The notes: generated by a model not told the origin, from the letters alone. Counted from the first letter of the stretch, positions 1-12,480 are shown. The stretch: DNA of 64,000 bases from Dryocosmus kuriphilus (GCA_038277395.1 CM076194.1:107525708-107589707); one strand, 5' to 3'. Numbers and translations: made by a program.

Positions 1-1070
1 AGAGGATATTCAAAATAATTCAAAAGAATTCAATTAAATCCTTACGACATTGAAGGATTCACTCGTGCATCTACTGCTGAATTTATTTAATTTATTCAAA
101 AGAATTCAGAAACAGATGTGTAGCACCTGATATTAGTAGTAGCTGACCCCTCGCCAAAACGTTTTTTAAAATTTGAATATAAATATCAAAAGCATACCAA
201 ACCTCAAATGAATCTTTCAGGAACTTGGACTTACCTGAAACATAAAAGACATTTTTTCATTAGTTAGGTACCGAAATATTTTTTTTATACTAAGTGCATT
301 TATTTACCTAGATTTTCCTTTATTTTTAGTTGATGCAATATTCAGCCAATCTATTATGATATTATTTGCTGCTTTTTATTCATCAAATACAGTAATTTTC
401 TTATTAGGAAATAGGAATTTTAATCATTCATTGTTTCAGTGACCTATTCTTTAAAGTAATTTAAATTAATAAGTTTATGTTTAAAAACGGAAAAATTAAT
501 ATTGTCATATTCCCAGAGACGGGTATCGCAGATATATACATAAATCTGTCCTATGCGGAAAAAGCAAATACCACACAGGACAACAAATACGCATGGTTGC
601 ACAACCGTGAAATTTAGCTCCGTTTATTTCAACCACAAACGTAACTATAACATATGCCAAGAATTATTATAATCTAATAATAATACAAATATTTTTCCAT
701 ATGAATTCATTCATATCTAAAAACTCAATAAAAAAAAATAATAATTTCAAAAAACTCAATTTCTCGGCAAAAAAACTTTAAATTAAATCTCTTCGAAAAT
801 CTCTGACGCTATAATGATCAACAACCTTTATTAATTAATTCAAAGTTTTTAACATTATTCTTTCACTTGTATTTTGCAATCTTATTTGTGATGATTTTTT
901 AATACACGCAGAAGAAATTTGTTACTAAAATCCATTATCAATTAAAGAAGTAGTTCGGAAAGTTTTGTGAACGGTCATTTTCATCTTGGCCAATACACGA
1001 ATGCAACTACGAGGCATGAAGCTGAAAATTCACGCACCATGGGATTCAAAATTGACAAACCCAACAATGA
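1..1070. other. AT-rich left flank, no gene recognised
   Basis: This is AT-rich sequence with A and T runs and no convincing exon. It runs up to the left breakpoint of the 15.5-kb tandem duplication, where similarity to the second copy begins abruptly at 1071. A short open frame starts at 986 and crosses the breakpoint into the duplicated block. Confidence 0.6.
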
Positions 1071-1393
1071 AAAGCGAACGTGTTCGCCACACGCCACATT
1101 TCGACCAACAAGCTCGAGTTTCTCCAGTGAAATGCAAACAATCGCACATTGAAAGTGCTGGTGAAATTTCTGCCTCTAATCATAAACATTTATGTATCAC
1201 GCAGCTGCAAAGGGCAATGACTGTCGAATTTATAGTTTCTGCTAACCAGAATCTATTTTCGATTATTGGCGCTGCTCGGAAACTTTCAGAGTTGCTAGAG
1301 AAAGTCTTCTTTCAAAATACAATGAATTTCACAGATCTTCCAGGTTTAAAATTGAAAAAATTCCAGTCGATACAATTTCAAGACATTATGTAA
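986..1393 (+). CDS. Uncharacterised 135-codon open frame crossing the duplication breakpoint
   Basis: The frame is open from an ATG at 986 to a TAA at 1391-1393. I do not recognise the product. It has no clear signal peptide, membrane segment or metal-binding motif; a middle stretch is alanine- and leucine-rich and could be helical. The first 28 or so codons lie outside the duplicated block. The second copy therefore keeps only the downstream part, open from an ATG at 16649 to 16915. AATAAA-like hexamers follow the stop. This could be part of a terminal exon or chance in AT-rich DNA. Confidence 0.25.
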   Translation: MANTRMQLRGMKLKIHAPWDSKLTNPTMKSERVRHTPHFDQQARVSPVKCKQSHIESAGEISASNHKHLCITQLQRAMTVEFIVSANQNLFSIIGAARKLSELLEKVFFQNTMNFTDLPGLKLKKFQSIQFQDIM

Positions 1394-1639
1394 TTGTTGT
1401 AGACAGATTACACACTCATTCCCTTACAATTACTAATCAATAAAAATGTTAATTAATATTAATATGTGGCACAATTAAATAATCTTAAATAATCTTCGAA
1501 AAATGCATTCCATTCATTAGATTAAAGCACGAATAAACTAAACTTTGTAAAATTTGAAGTACCAATAATTTAGTAAATTCAAATTGGAAGAATTTTCAAT
1601 CGATTAATTTTGAGTTCAAGATCATCAGAACTAGACATC

Positions 1640-3110
1640 TCGCGCTGTGCGCGCCGCGCCTCGCGCGAAGTATGAGAGCGCCTGAGGCGCGCGTCTGTCG
1701 GAACTCGCGTTTCGCGCTTGATAATATATTTAACTCACGCTTTGCGCTCGATACATTATTTACCTCGCGTTACGCGCTCGGTGTTTATACATCACTCTAC
1801 TTTTGTACGCATGAACCTTTTAAAATTAAAGCTCGAACCACTGACCAGTGTACTTTGGTAATTTTGAATTTTTTGTTAAAGCTGCTTCGGCTTTAACAAA
1901 TACATTCTCATCGCGTGTCTAGAGCTTCGCACTCGAATCGAATTTCTCTAAAACGTGACATTTCTTTTTGAAGTTTGAGAGAAAATAAAATTCTTTTATT
2001 TTTAGTAACATTTTTCACGATTAAAACAAAAACTATTTGTGTTTAAAAAAAGTATAAAGAAAATTTGGAGACATTTTTGAAATAAACAACTTCGCGTCTT
2101 AACATTTTTTTCGTATCTCGCATAGTTTGGTGGGAAAATTTAGTTCTTGATTTTTATTAATAAAATTGTTGGCCATTAAAACGAAAAATATGAACTGTAT
2201 CAAAAAATGCTATAGAACAAATTTGTAGATCTTTTCGAGATAAATACCTTTTCTTCCTAACATTTTTTTCGCACGTTGCATAGTTTTTCTGAAAAGTGCA
2301 TTTTCTAATATTTAATAAAATTTTCTACGAATAACGCAAAAACTATGCGTCTTATAGAAAAATGATTATAAGAAAATTTGTAGATATATTTTTGAGATAA
2401 TTAACCTTGTTTCTTAATACTTATTTCGTATATCGTATATATTGGGCGAAAAATTTAATGTTTGATTATTTCAAAAACATTTTCGCGATGGATAAAACCA
2501 GAACCGTTGGTAAAAAAATTGCTGGTTCACGAACTCGTCCTTTCTTTTCGGCCCTTAAAGTGTGCCAAGGCGCAATCCAATCCGATTTGTCCTTCGAAAG
2601 TTATCGCGCTAACAGACAACGGCAACAACGACAACGACAAAGACAACGACAACAACGACAACGACAGACAGGCACCAACGTAAAATATGTTTTTTCGGAT
2701 TCAGGGGGTCACGAAGCGTAGAGATTTCATGAAATCCGCAAAAGTCAGTTTCCACATAAACTAATACCTCCTCATTGAGATGGGAATGTAATAATAAAAA
2801 TTGCATTTTTCAACCAAACTATGTAAAATTTTTTCAAAAATTCACGTTTTTGATAAATATACTGTAATCGAATGCCAAGCGCGAGAAACGCGATGAGAAT
2901 GCGTCTGAGTGTCAGCAAGATTTTTAAACAACTTTTAATAACTTTTTATTAAGTTTATAATAATGTATTTTTTTATTAAAACAACTATTATAGGTTTCAT
3001 GAATAAACTATGCGTTGGATCAAAAAATGGTTTCCAGTAAATTTGTAGGTCTTTCCAAGGTAAACAATTCTGCTTCTCAAAATTTTCTTGTATCTCGGAT
3101 TCTGTGCACA
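1640..3110. repeat. Interspersed hairpin/156-bp-monomer repeat, block 1
   Basis: The block opens with a GC-rich segment (about 1640-1930) containing GCGC-TTC-GCGC-type hairpins and CTCGCGTTACGCGCTCGG-like words. Next come degenerate tandem monomers of about 156 bp (about 1930-2480). They are recognisable by the recurring order: a TAAAACAAAAACTAT-like word, then TTTGTAGATCTTTT, then a TTTTTTTCGTATCTCGCATAG-like stretch. A conserved tail module follows (about 2485-2770): GGATAAAACCAGAACCGTTG, then TCCTTCGAAAGTTATCG, a GACAAC microsatellite, then TTTCGGATTCAGGGGGTC and CTCATTGAGATG. No coding capacity is visible. The same block is present in copy 2 at about 17160-18630. Confidence 0.75.
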
Positions 3111-3159
3111 CCAAATAGTTTTAAAATTATAAAAAACCAAATAATAAAACACTAAAACA

Positions 3160-3425
3160 CTCAAACGCTGTCCACCAGGGGTGATTGCTAGAGAGATCGA
3201 TCAGCGAACTGAGTTGGAGCGGTGTTATGGGACTAGTGTATTGTTTGAATGAGCTGCATGCGACTTCTGGATTGATCTAAAATCTATCTAGGTATACCTT
3301 CCAATCCGTACTCCTTTTCTTCCCAACCATATCTAATCCCTGGTACTGTAGCGAAGCTAGAACAGAGAGAGTTTACGCTTGCCCCGATAAGGAAACGGCT
3401 TAATGGTATAATAATAATAAATCAA
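3160..3425 (+). mobile_element. 3' end of a non-LTR retrotransposon (fragment)
   Basis: The stretch ends with GTTTACGCTTGCCCCGATAA, then a TTAATGGTATAATAATAATAA tail. A closely similar terminus stands at 63858-63964, including the shared words GCGAAGCTA/ACGAAGCTA, GTTTACGCTT and TTAATGGTATAAT. Short (TAA)n-like tails behind a conserved 3' UTR are typical of some insect non-LTR elements, such as I- or R1-like clades. Clade assignment is inference because no reverse transcriptase is present. The upstream part (3160-3310) is more GC-rich than its surroundings and is probably 3' UTR. Copy 2 holds the same fragment at 18681-18946. Confidence 0.55.
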
Positions 3426-3599
3426 ATAAAGAAAATACGTATATATGTATAAGATGTTAATAAGTCAATTGTACTAATTTTTACATTTGACTGATTTGAG
3501 AAAATCAATTGTTTAAATCTATGGAAATACATCTTGAAGAAAAGAACAAATAATTTCCGGAACCAGAGTGATTTATAAGCCAATATAGAAAAATTCGAG

Positions 3600-5160
3600 T
3601 ATTTCCCTGACCTGAAATTCAAAATTTTCTAACATATTTCCTCGGGGCGCGCAACCTGATGGTCGTCGCGCTTCGCGCTCCGATATTTTTGGTCCTCGCG
3701 CTTTGCGATCGAGTGTTTTTTGGTCCTTGCAGTTTTCAGAACAATTTTCGCAAGTTTTCAAAACACTTGCTTTTAATGGTATTATTAAATTTGAATTTTA
3801 TTAAAAATTACAAAAGAAATTATTTTACTTAAGGCTTTATCGCCCTTAATGAATACATTTCTCATCACGACACTCGCGCTTCGCGCTCGACAATTAATTT
3901 CTTTTTAAACTCCATTGTAGTTTAATAAAGTTTTTTTTTTGATTTTCCAAATTTCCACAATGCAGAGGTTTTCTATTCCTAAAAGTAAAACAATGAGTAT
4001 TATAAATAAAATTTGTAGGTTTTTCCAAGGCGGAAAATTCTGCTCGTTCATATTTTCTCATATCTTGCATAATTTTGCTGCAAAGTGGATATCTTTATAT
4101 TTTATAACATATTTCACGAATAACTCAAAAACTATGCGACTTTACAAAAAAATTATAGACAGCAATTTTGTAGATCTTTTCCAGGTGAATAAATTTGTTT
4201 ATTATCATTTCTTTCGTATCTTGCACAGTTTGGCGGAAAATTTGAATTTTTGATTTTTTAATAGCGTTTTCTCGATTAAAAGCAAAACCGTGCATTTGAC
4301 CAAAAAACGGTTAAAACAAAATTTGTAGATCTTTTTGAGTTGAAAAACTTTGTTCATTATCATTTTTTTGTATCTTGAATATTTTGGCGGGAAACCACAG
4401 TTTTTTTTTTAACAACGTTTTCTCGATTAAAACAAAAACCGTGCATTTTATCCTAAAACGGTTAAGACAAAATATGTAGATTTTTTTGAGACGAACAATT
4501 TTGGTTATACGTGTATTTTGTGTATCTCGTATAGTTTAGCCGGAAAATCGATTTTTTGATTTTGTAAAAACCGTTTTTGATCTATAAAACCAGAACCGTT
4601 GGTCAAAAACCGCTGGTTAACGAAACTCGTCCTTTCTTTTCAAGCCTTAAAGAAGTGTGCCAAAGCGCAATCCAATCCGATTAGTCCTTCGAAAGTTATC
4701 GTGTCCACAGACGACGACAACGACAACAACTACAACGACAGACAGACAGACACCGTCGTAAAAACCATTTTTTCTGACTCAGGGAGTATAAAAACGTGGA
4801 GATTTGATGAAAACTGGGGGGGTCAAATTTTACATAAATCTAATACCTTCTCTGACGAGAATGTAAAAATACTTTCCAGAACCATAGTGATTTATCGGCA
4901 AATGCAGGAAAGTTGTAATTTTCATCCTACCCCGAAATTCAAAATTTTCTAAAACATTGGCTGTTCCTACGAAGTTGTAAATTTTCCAGAAATGGGAGTA
5001 GTAACCTCTTAAATTCACCTCCGTCTCGTGTTACAAACTTGACACTCCTGAAATAAGCGAGTGGAATAGTCAACTTCTCGCACGTGTTACATACGATATT
5101 TTTAGCAAAAAATGTATAAAAATGGCGATTTTCCGTGTCCAAAACACACACATACACAAT
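3600..5160. repeat. Interspersed hairpin/156-bp-monomer repeat, block 2
   Basis: The architecture matches block 1: a GC-rich hairpin segment (about 3640-3890, with CGCGCTTCGCGCTC words), degenerate ~156-bp monomers (about 3940-4560; recurring ATTAAAACAAAAACCGTGCA words near 4275 and 4427), and a tail module with the AAAGTTATCGTG word and a GACAACGACAAC/GACAGACAGACA microsatellite (about 4580-4860). The open frames in this block are different frames of the repeat and do not look like genes. The copy 2 equivalent is about 19120-20680. Confidence 0.7.
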
Positions 5161-7370
5161 TGCTTAAAATGTTCTATTAGCCATTTATTAACTGAGAAAC
5201 ATTTTATTCAATCATTTTTAAAAATATTTTAAATTTTTACGACTAAAAATCTTCCTCTATGAGGAAGCAAAAAGGATAAAAAGGATTTCCACAAATGAAT
5301 GAATTTTTAGAATACAAGTACATGAACATCACTTTCAGTTACCACTACTTAAAATTTAAGTTACATTTGTTATTTAAAAGAGCTTGAGTTTTCAAGAATT
5401 TTCTAAATTCTATATGGGTGTAAATTTGTCAAAATATATTATAGGTATATACTTTGATAAACTTGCACGCACTTTTACATTTATTATCGCATTCGAGATT
5501 ATGAAATAAAATATTCTCCCACTAACAATGACATGGAAACTTATAATGTTCTTTATTATTTATTAAGAGTATGACTTTAAAAATGTAAAATATTATACAT
5601 ATGTTTCGTGTTTCAAATAGGGAAGTATTAAGACATTTTGTAAACGTCTTCATGAAGCCTTTCTGACGTTTATGCTTTTGTGAGATGTCATTTACGATCA
5701 AGACAACATCCAACTTCGTGTTCTGACCTGTAACTTCAATATTCTGGCGGACCTTTCAAAAGACCCTGTAGCAAGCAAACCTCGAAGCAAACGCAACTAT
5801 ATTATTATCTTTGATACAAGCTGTCCCGCGTACTGAGTCAAACTGACAGATATTCTAATGGAAAGTGATGTCTTTAAAACTTCCAATCAAATGGTACATA
5901 AGAAGCTTTGATCAATTCAAAGATATTAAATCACTTTTTAATAGTCAGTGGGCCTTTTCCAATCAACGAAAGGGAATGGAAACTTTCCTTTTCCATACGA
6001 CGAAAAATGAGGTTTTATTTTTAGATAATACCTTTTACAATTAATAGTCTTAATGTAAGAATTAATGGATAATATAAAAACAGTAAAGTCTACATTTTTT
6101 AATTGAACTTTGGATTTAGTCTCGTAAAATTCACATTTTTCTATATAAACTACATATAAATAAGTTCTTTATAAAAATATGCGCGCTAAAGAATGGGTAG
6201 TTGGTCAATAAGTAGAAAAGTAACGGCGAATCATCGACCGTCAGGTGGTTAATGCACAGTGCACACAGAGTACGAAATCGCTTAACTCGCTTTCTACCAT
6301 TCTAACACCATTGCTTTAAGCATAGAATCATATAGAATATAGATATTTATGTCTAGGAATGCTTGCAACTGAATCTTACACAATGGCAGATAGACAATAA
6401 AAACTACCGGATACCCGGTTTTCAACACACAAATTATTTTTGACTAATTACGGGAACTAATAGGTATATAATTACCTTATAACTTTTTAGATCATATTGT
6501 AACAGGGTCTACTTTTTTAAATGCAATAAGTATTGCTCGTCATAAAAAGACATTCTTACTCGGATCATCCGGTTGAAAATAAACAAAAAATTGACTATAG
6601 AAAAACGAAGGTTAGATTGTTATAGAATGTTTCAAAAAACGTTTTTAATATGAACTTACTTTTTTGAACGCTGGGAATTTATATTTAAGTGTTTTAAATC
6701 TGAAAGCTTTATCAATGTTTTAACTTAGAAAGAAATATCTCCCAAGAAATACACTATTAAGTAATCCACCCCAGAAAAGTCCTTATAGAAAATAGCACCT
6801 TTTTACACCACTTTTTTCTAATGCAAATGCAAATTATCAAGAAGACCTTAATGGTCCATTTTCAGAATCGAAAAAGAAAAGTAAAAAATCGAGCGATGGT
6901 TCGCACTGTCATAAAAATCAAGCCAGAATGATTGTCCTTCATCGAGATATTTCAATACGTTATAAAACGATAATGGCAATAGTTATTCATGCATGCTCAG
7001 TCATCACATTCGGAGACAGTAACTTTCGCACGCGATTAGCTTTTTTGCTGACAAATAACTGAAGTGAAACCTTTTTCGCCATTTATTCCTGTAACTGCAA
7101 ATTTCTTCCTGACTGTTACCAAGCAAAGTAAGTCCCAGCAACGATTGCAATTACAAAACTGTGAAATCATCACATGAGTATAATGTTTTTATTGCACATA
7201 AATTTTTACGCAATAATATCGTTTTTATGAAAGTAAATAAATATTTAATGAGAGTAAATACATATTTTAAAAATAATAATATTTCTTTCTTTTTTAAATT
7301 CAAATTATAATCTTTTACTCAAAATCTTGCACTATTTTTATTTTTGGTTTTCAATTTTTTTTTATCTTGC
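5160..7370. other. AT-rich low-copy DNA within the duplication unit
   Basis: No exon, RNA gene or clear repeat structure was found on either strand. The composition is AT-rich with scattered GC-richer patches (about 6200-6300 and 6890-7130) that carry no long open frame. It probably lies downstream of the minus-strand exon at 7377-7524. The equivalent in copy 2 is about 20680-22890. Confidence 0.5.
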
Positions 7371-7376
7371 TTTATA

Positions 7377-7524
7377 TCAGTATATCGGTGGATCACCATC
7401 CAAGGAATCAAATTGTTTTCTGTTGATTGAACGCATAATTTCATAATATCGCCTGTTCGGATCTTGCTCTGACATCTGGGAATCTAATGTCTCCACGACT
7501 TCGGAAATACTGCTATTTTCACTC
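7377..7524 (-). CDS. Candidate terminal coding exon of an unknown protein (copy 1)
   Basis: On the minus strand a polypyrimidine-rich acceptor, TTTTTTACCACAG, precedes a frame of 48 codons closed by TGA at 7377-7379. One base of the first codon comes from the previous exon. The encoded tail is acidic to polar, rich in Ser, Glu, Asp and Arg, and ends in DGDPPIY. It has no membrane segment, so it reads like a soluble or cytoplasmic C-terminus. The composition is clearly more complex than the flanking AT-rich DNA and the frame is identical in copy 2. Upstream exons should lie at higher coordinates, but none was identified. I do not recognise the family. Confidence 0.55.
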
Positions 7525-7599
7525 CTGTGGTAAAAAATCGCAAATTTTAAAACAATATTAACAATAAATTGGAAGGTGGTTATTTTTTTAAACACAACA

Positions 7600-10180
7600 T
7601 TTTTCAGACCAATAAATTGAACACTTAAAAAAATCTTTTAAAATTGAGAAATTGACTGTTTTTTTTTTTTTTTTTTTTTTAGAATAGACAATTTTAAATG
7701 AAGAGGTATATTCAAAATCATAAGATTTAAAATTGAACTATTTCAAACTGAATTTCCCAATAGTAGAATGATTTGTTAAATAATTGTGAATCATCAAAAC
7801 TTCCAAGCCCTAAACTTTTATTTTTGAACAATACAATTTCAACTGATCCATTTTATAAAATTTTCATTTGTAAATGAAATTGATGAACTTTGAAAAGTAT
7901 ATATTACAATTTGACAATTATGAAATTTGAAAAGATTAAAATTAAAATAATTCGTCTTTAAACGATTGCAGTATAAAAAAGAGGTAATTTCACCATTCTA
8001 ATTCTAAGTTTAAAATGAGGTAATTTTTAATGGTTTTATGAATAGTTAAAATTTTCAAGATTAAAATATTGAGCAGCTTTGATACCTATAAATTTTAAAA
8101 CGATTTTCTTTTCAAGTTCTCAAATTAAAAATTATTCAGTTTTTAGAGCTTGAATTTGAAAATGCTAGATTTTAAGTCTCTTAATTTTTTAAACTGTTCA
8201 ATGTAAAACGTACAATTTTGAATACTTGTTTTCGGAATTTTTATACTAATTTTATACCATTACATTAATGAACGTTTGAACTTAAAATGGCTAAATTTAA
8301 AATAATTAAGTTTCAATTTTAAATATTTCGAATTCAGAACATTAATTATTACTTTCACTTCTTTTTGCAGTCTAGTAATAATGACCTAAATTTTGTTTTT
8401 TTTCCTTTTAGCGGCCACTCTTTAAATTGTAATTTTATATTTATATTTTTATTTTGCGACTAATATTTTATTTTGACTCTAAAAGAGTTGATAAATTTGC
8501 AATTTTTGGAAAAATATAATTCTTTATGGATGTGACAGTTTTGCGATTCGCACGCAGGTTGTCAGAAAAGAAAAGGTGCGCATATGCGAAAGACACGCGA
8601 TCAACTATCAAACTGAAATTTGATACCATACCCGCGCCCAACTACATTTGCATAATACGCGAATGGATAAGTAACATATAATCCTGTCAAAGCCAGCAGG
8701 GAAATTCATTTTTTTTACGTCACAACATTAAAAAATCTGCTTTCGCTTGCCACAAGAATTATTATTCCAGTGCCTATGCCTAAATGCGTATAAGTAGGCA
8801 CTCTTGAATTGTTGCGACTGTTTCGCTTCCTTTCATCCTTTGTTCTACTTTGGCGAACGTGGTTTCAAAACATAACACACAACAATGAAAGTTTAAAATC
8901 TGTAAGACTTTTAGTGGTAAAACTGAGTATTATGAAAAAGGAGGAATATGCTTTAAATAATTATTACTATTACTGCATATGAACTTTACTTAAAATAAAA
9001 CGGAACACTAAAATAGTCATTTTTCTACAACCTGAAACTTATTGCATAATTTCTAGATTTCAGGATTTTCCTCTATTATTGTAGAATTTTCTTTGTTTGC
9101 TCGTTGATTCGACTTGCAAATGATATCTTATGTTAATCAGCTTCACATCGATATATGAATAATTAAAAAGGAGAACTCGGTCAGCGAAATCTTAAACAAT
9201 ACTTAGCTTTGTATTCGTAACACTGAAGAAAGACAAATTTCCTCTTATAACCTCTTTGTCTTGGCCTCTTTATTATATGAAATAGATAATAATGATCGTG
9301 GGCTCGACTACGTTCGACAAACGATTAGTTTCTCATTCCGTCGAGAAAGTCACGTTTCACCAGATTCTGCAACAATCTTTAAGGATCTCTAATAAAGGGA
9401 TGATAATCCCATTTTAAATTTTCAATATGTTTACGGAATTCCAGATTCTTAACAATTTATTTCAGAGTAAACAATTTTGAAATTGGGAAATATTCGAAAT
9501 TGAATGATTCAGATTTAAATTATTAAAAATTAAACAATTTTATTCAAAAACCCGTTCAAAACTGGGCGATGTAGAATTTTATGAATTTTATTATAATAAT
9601 TAGTTTGGAAAAAAACTAGAAAACTCTTTATTTCAGACATTCAAAACTAAATCCCAAGCCTTTTTTAAATCCCGTGTGGAAAAATGGAGTGGGCCCCCCT
9701 GAAGGGTCCGTATGAATTGCCTTCATGCCATGAGAGGCCCATGAAATCAATCCAGGCGTGACGCCACTATCATGGAAACTGGAAACGGCATGCTACTGCA
9801 TAAGGGTCCAACATGGGCTGCCCTCATGGTTGCTCTTATTCAAGGACCCCTCGCAGTTGCCTCGAAGGTGAATTTTTAATTTAAAAAAATATATTTAATA
9901 ATGTTCTCCACACCATTTTTAAGCATTTTTTAATAAAAATATATGTATTGCTAATGTACAAAATTTGTTTAAATATCGTTTAATTTTGGTAAACTGATGC
10001 ATGAGGTCAACCAGAAGGGCTTTCCGAGGGGGCGCCCTGGGGAATGTCCATATTTTCAGAGTTCAATTTCCAAAAAAGTGTCATAAAATCTTTGCCAAAA
10101 ATGCATATATGTTAAATCTGAACTAACTAAACCTAAAAATTTATAGTGTCAAGAAAATTTAGACTTTTGGACTTATAAAG
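7600..10180. other. AT-rich DNA with recurring TTTAAATT/AATTTTCAA words
   Basis: Much of 7640-8500 and 9400-9660 consists of short degenerate words such as AAAATTTAAA, AATTTTCAA and TTGAAATT on both strands. This gives a repetitive texture without a fixed period. A T run of about 20 lies near 7661. Two GC-richer islands, 9660-9870 and 10000-10060, have GGGCCC and CATGAGAGGCCCATG words. No long open frame crosses them and I cannot assign them. The copy 2 equivalent is about 23110-25700. Confidence 0.4.
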
Positions 10181-11500
10181 GTAATTTTGAATTTTTTGTT
10201 AAAGCTCCTTCGGCTTTAAAACAAATACATTCTCATCAAGTGTCTCGCGCTTCGCACTTGAATAAATTTTATCCAAAACATGAAATTTTTTTTTTTTTCC
10301 AGTTTGGGCAAAAATAAAATCTTTTTATTTTTCGTAAAATCTTTCACGAATAATTTTTCTTCTGAACATTTTTTTCGCACATCACATAGTTTCACCAGAA
10401 AATTGAATTCTTAATTTTTAATAATATTTTTCATGATTAAAACAAAAACTATATGCGTTATAAAAAAAAGTATAAAGGAAATTTGTAGATCTTTTGAAAT
10501 AAACACTCCGCTTCTTAACATTTTTTTCGTATCTCGCATAGTTTGGTGGGAAAATTGAATTCTTGATTTTTATTAATAACATTGTTAATCATTAAAACGA
10601 AAAACAAGAGCCACACATAAAATGTTTGAATTCTTTAAGAAAAATTATTTACAAATTTTGAAAATGCTATATCTTTTTGAATTTTGGTCCAATATGGTTG
10701 GCTAACGAACTTGACCTTCATTTTACCACACTAAAAAAGTGCACCAAAGGCCAATCCAATATATTAATTTTTTTTTAAAGTCATCGTGCACAAAGACAAA
10801 ACATACATACAGACAAATTCGCAAAAACTTGGTTTTTTCGTTCAGGGGGTCTCAAAACGCCGAGATTTAACAAAAACGGGGGAAGTCAAATTTTACACAA
10901 ATCTAATATTCTTCTCTGATGAGAATGTAAAAATTCGATTTTTCAGCCAAACTATGTAAAAGACCAAAAAATTCACATTTTGGATATACTTTAATCGAGT
11001 GCCAAACGCGAGGAACGTGATGAGAATGCGCCTGCATAGCGGGCAGATTTTTTCCAATAAGTGCTAATAACTTTTTATTAACTTTTTAATAATGTTTTCC
11101 TTGATTACAACAACTATGAAACGTTTCATCAAAAAACTATGCGTTGGATCAAAAAATGGTGCTGAGCAAATTTGTAAGTCTTTCCTTTTTGATTTTTGGA
11201 AAGAATTTATGATGAATAAAACCAGAACCGTTAGTCAAGAACCGCTGGTTAACGAACTCGTCCTTTTTTTTACGCCTTAAAGACGTGTGCCAAAGCACAA
11301 ACCAATTGGATTAGTCCTTCGAAAGTTATCGTGCTAACAGACAACAGCGACAACAGCGACAGACACCGTCGTAAAACTTTTTCGGATTCAGCGGGTCTCG
11401 AAACGTCGAGATTTCATAAAATCCGCGAAAGTCAGTTTTCACATAAAACTAATACTTCCTCATTGAGATGAGAATGTAAAAAGTAAAAATAATAGGGCAG
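10180..11500. repeat. Interspersed hairpin/156-bp-monomer repeat, block 3
   Basis: A short GC segment (TCTCGCGCTTCGCAC near 10243) and degenerate monomers (about 10300-10600) lead to two partial tail modules. One is at about 10690-10930, with CATACATACAGACA replacing the GACAAC run. The other is at about 11215-11475, with AACCAGAACCGTTAG, AAAGTTATCGTGC, then CAACAGCGACAACAGCGACA. Between them lies the terminal word CATAGCGGGCAGATTTTTT (near 11034), which resembles the element edges at 14721 and 34468. The copy 2 equivalent is about 25700-27010. Confidence 0.65.
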
Positions 11501-12480
11501 AGTGAATCGAATGATTTGAGACGAGCGAAAAAAGTTGTGGTATGGTACCCGAAAGTAAAAAACAAATGAAACCGGTTAATCTTGTGCTGCGTTTTTTGGA
11601 TTTTAAAAATAAACAAACCTTTCCTAATGGCGAAGTAATAAATGATGACAAAGTTTTTGTGCGGTATTTGAAAAACAAAACAATAATATGGAATTGGAAA
11701 CTTAAAAACTTGTTACGCTTGTTACAATTTTTTGAAAATATGCAAAAATATGTTTATTTTCTGATTTTGCAAATTTGTGCATTTAAAAAAATATAAAACA
11801 TGTCATTTTTTTAATAATCCCGTCAACAAAATTGAAAATTGCATGATATTAAAATTATAAGTAAATATTTTTTAACTAAAACCTTTTAAAATTAAAAGCA
11901 GTAAATAATGAATGTCCACAAATAATGTGAAAATTTTAGAAATTTCTGATTTGGAAATGTTCAAATTTAACAATTTCAAAATATTTTTTTCAAATTTCAA
12001 ACATATTATTTTATATCCAACCATAATAACGATGTATTTTTAAAAAATCAGAAGAATTGTTCATTTCGTAGTGTTAAACAAAGTTTAAAATTGTTTGGTT
12101 AAAATCCTTGTATACAAAATCAATTAGTGGTAAATTATCATAGCATTTTTATTTTAAAAAGTCTTGAAGAACCGCTACAAAAAGAAAGAATTAAGTATAA
12201 TCTTTAAACTTATGAATTTAAAAAACTTTGCGAGATAATTAAAGGAATTTTTATACTTTTGATATATATTAATATGGATTGAACTATGACTTTATAGAGA
12301 GAGAAATACAAATAAAATTTTCTCTAAATTTCATTTTAATTATATAGAGTATAGACGAACCCATACACATGACAATCCAACTTTTCTTTTCTTTCAGACT
12401 GTTTCAAACTTTTCAGGGCTCTTTTTCAAAAACTGATCCAAAAAAGCTGAAATTTAGGCAGTATTTCTGTATAGTGTCCT
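11500..12480. other. AT-rich spacer, no gene supported
   Basis: AT-rich sequence separates two repeat blocks. Open frames here (11542-11796 plus, 11460-11678 minus) are opposite readings of the same DNA, and their lengths change between the two duplication copies because of one-base run differences. That argues against coding. The copy 2 equivalent is about 27010-28000. Confidence 0.5.

Noticed and set aside
2609..2806. Open frames with long Val or Asp/Asn/Arg/Gln stretches at the tail modules (also near 12601, 13944, 18129, 29502, 33505)
   Set aside because: They are translations of the GACAAC/GTTGTC microsatellite in different frames and vary between repeat copies. The residues follow the microsatellite and show no protein constraint.
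3939..4253. 104-codon plus-strand open frame with hydrophobic stretches (repeated at 19458)
   Set aside because: It is a translation through ~156-bp monomers. Related monomers elsewhere in the window have stops and shifts in that frame.
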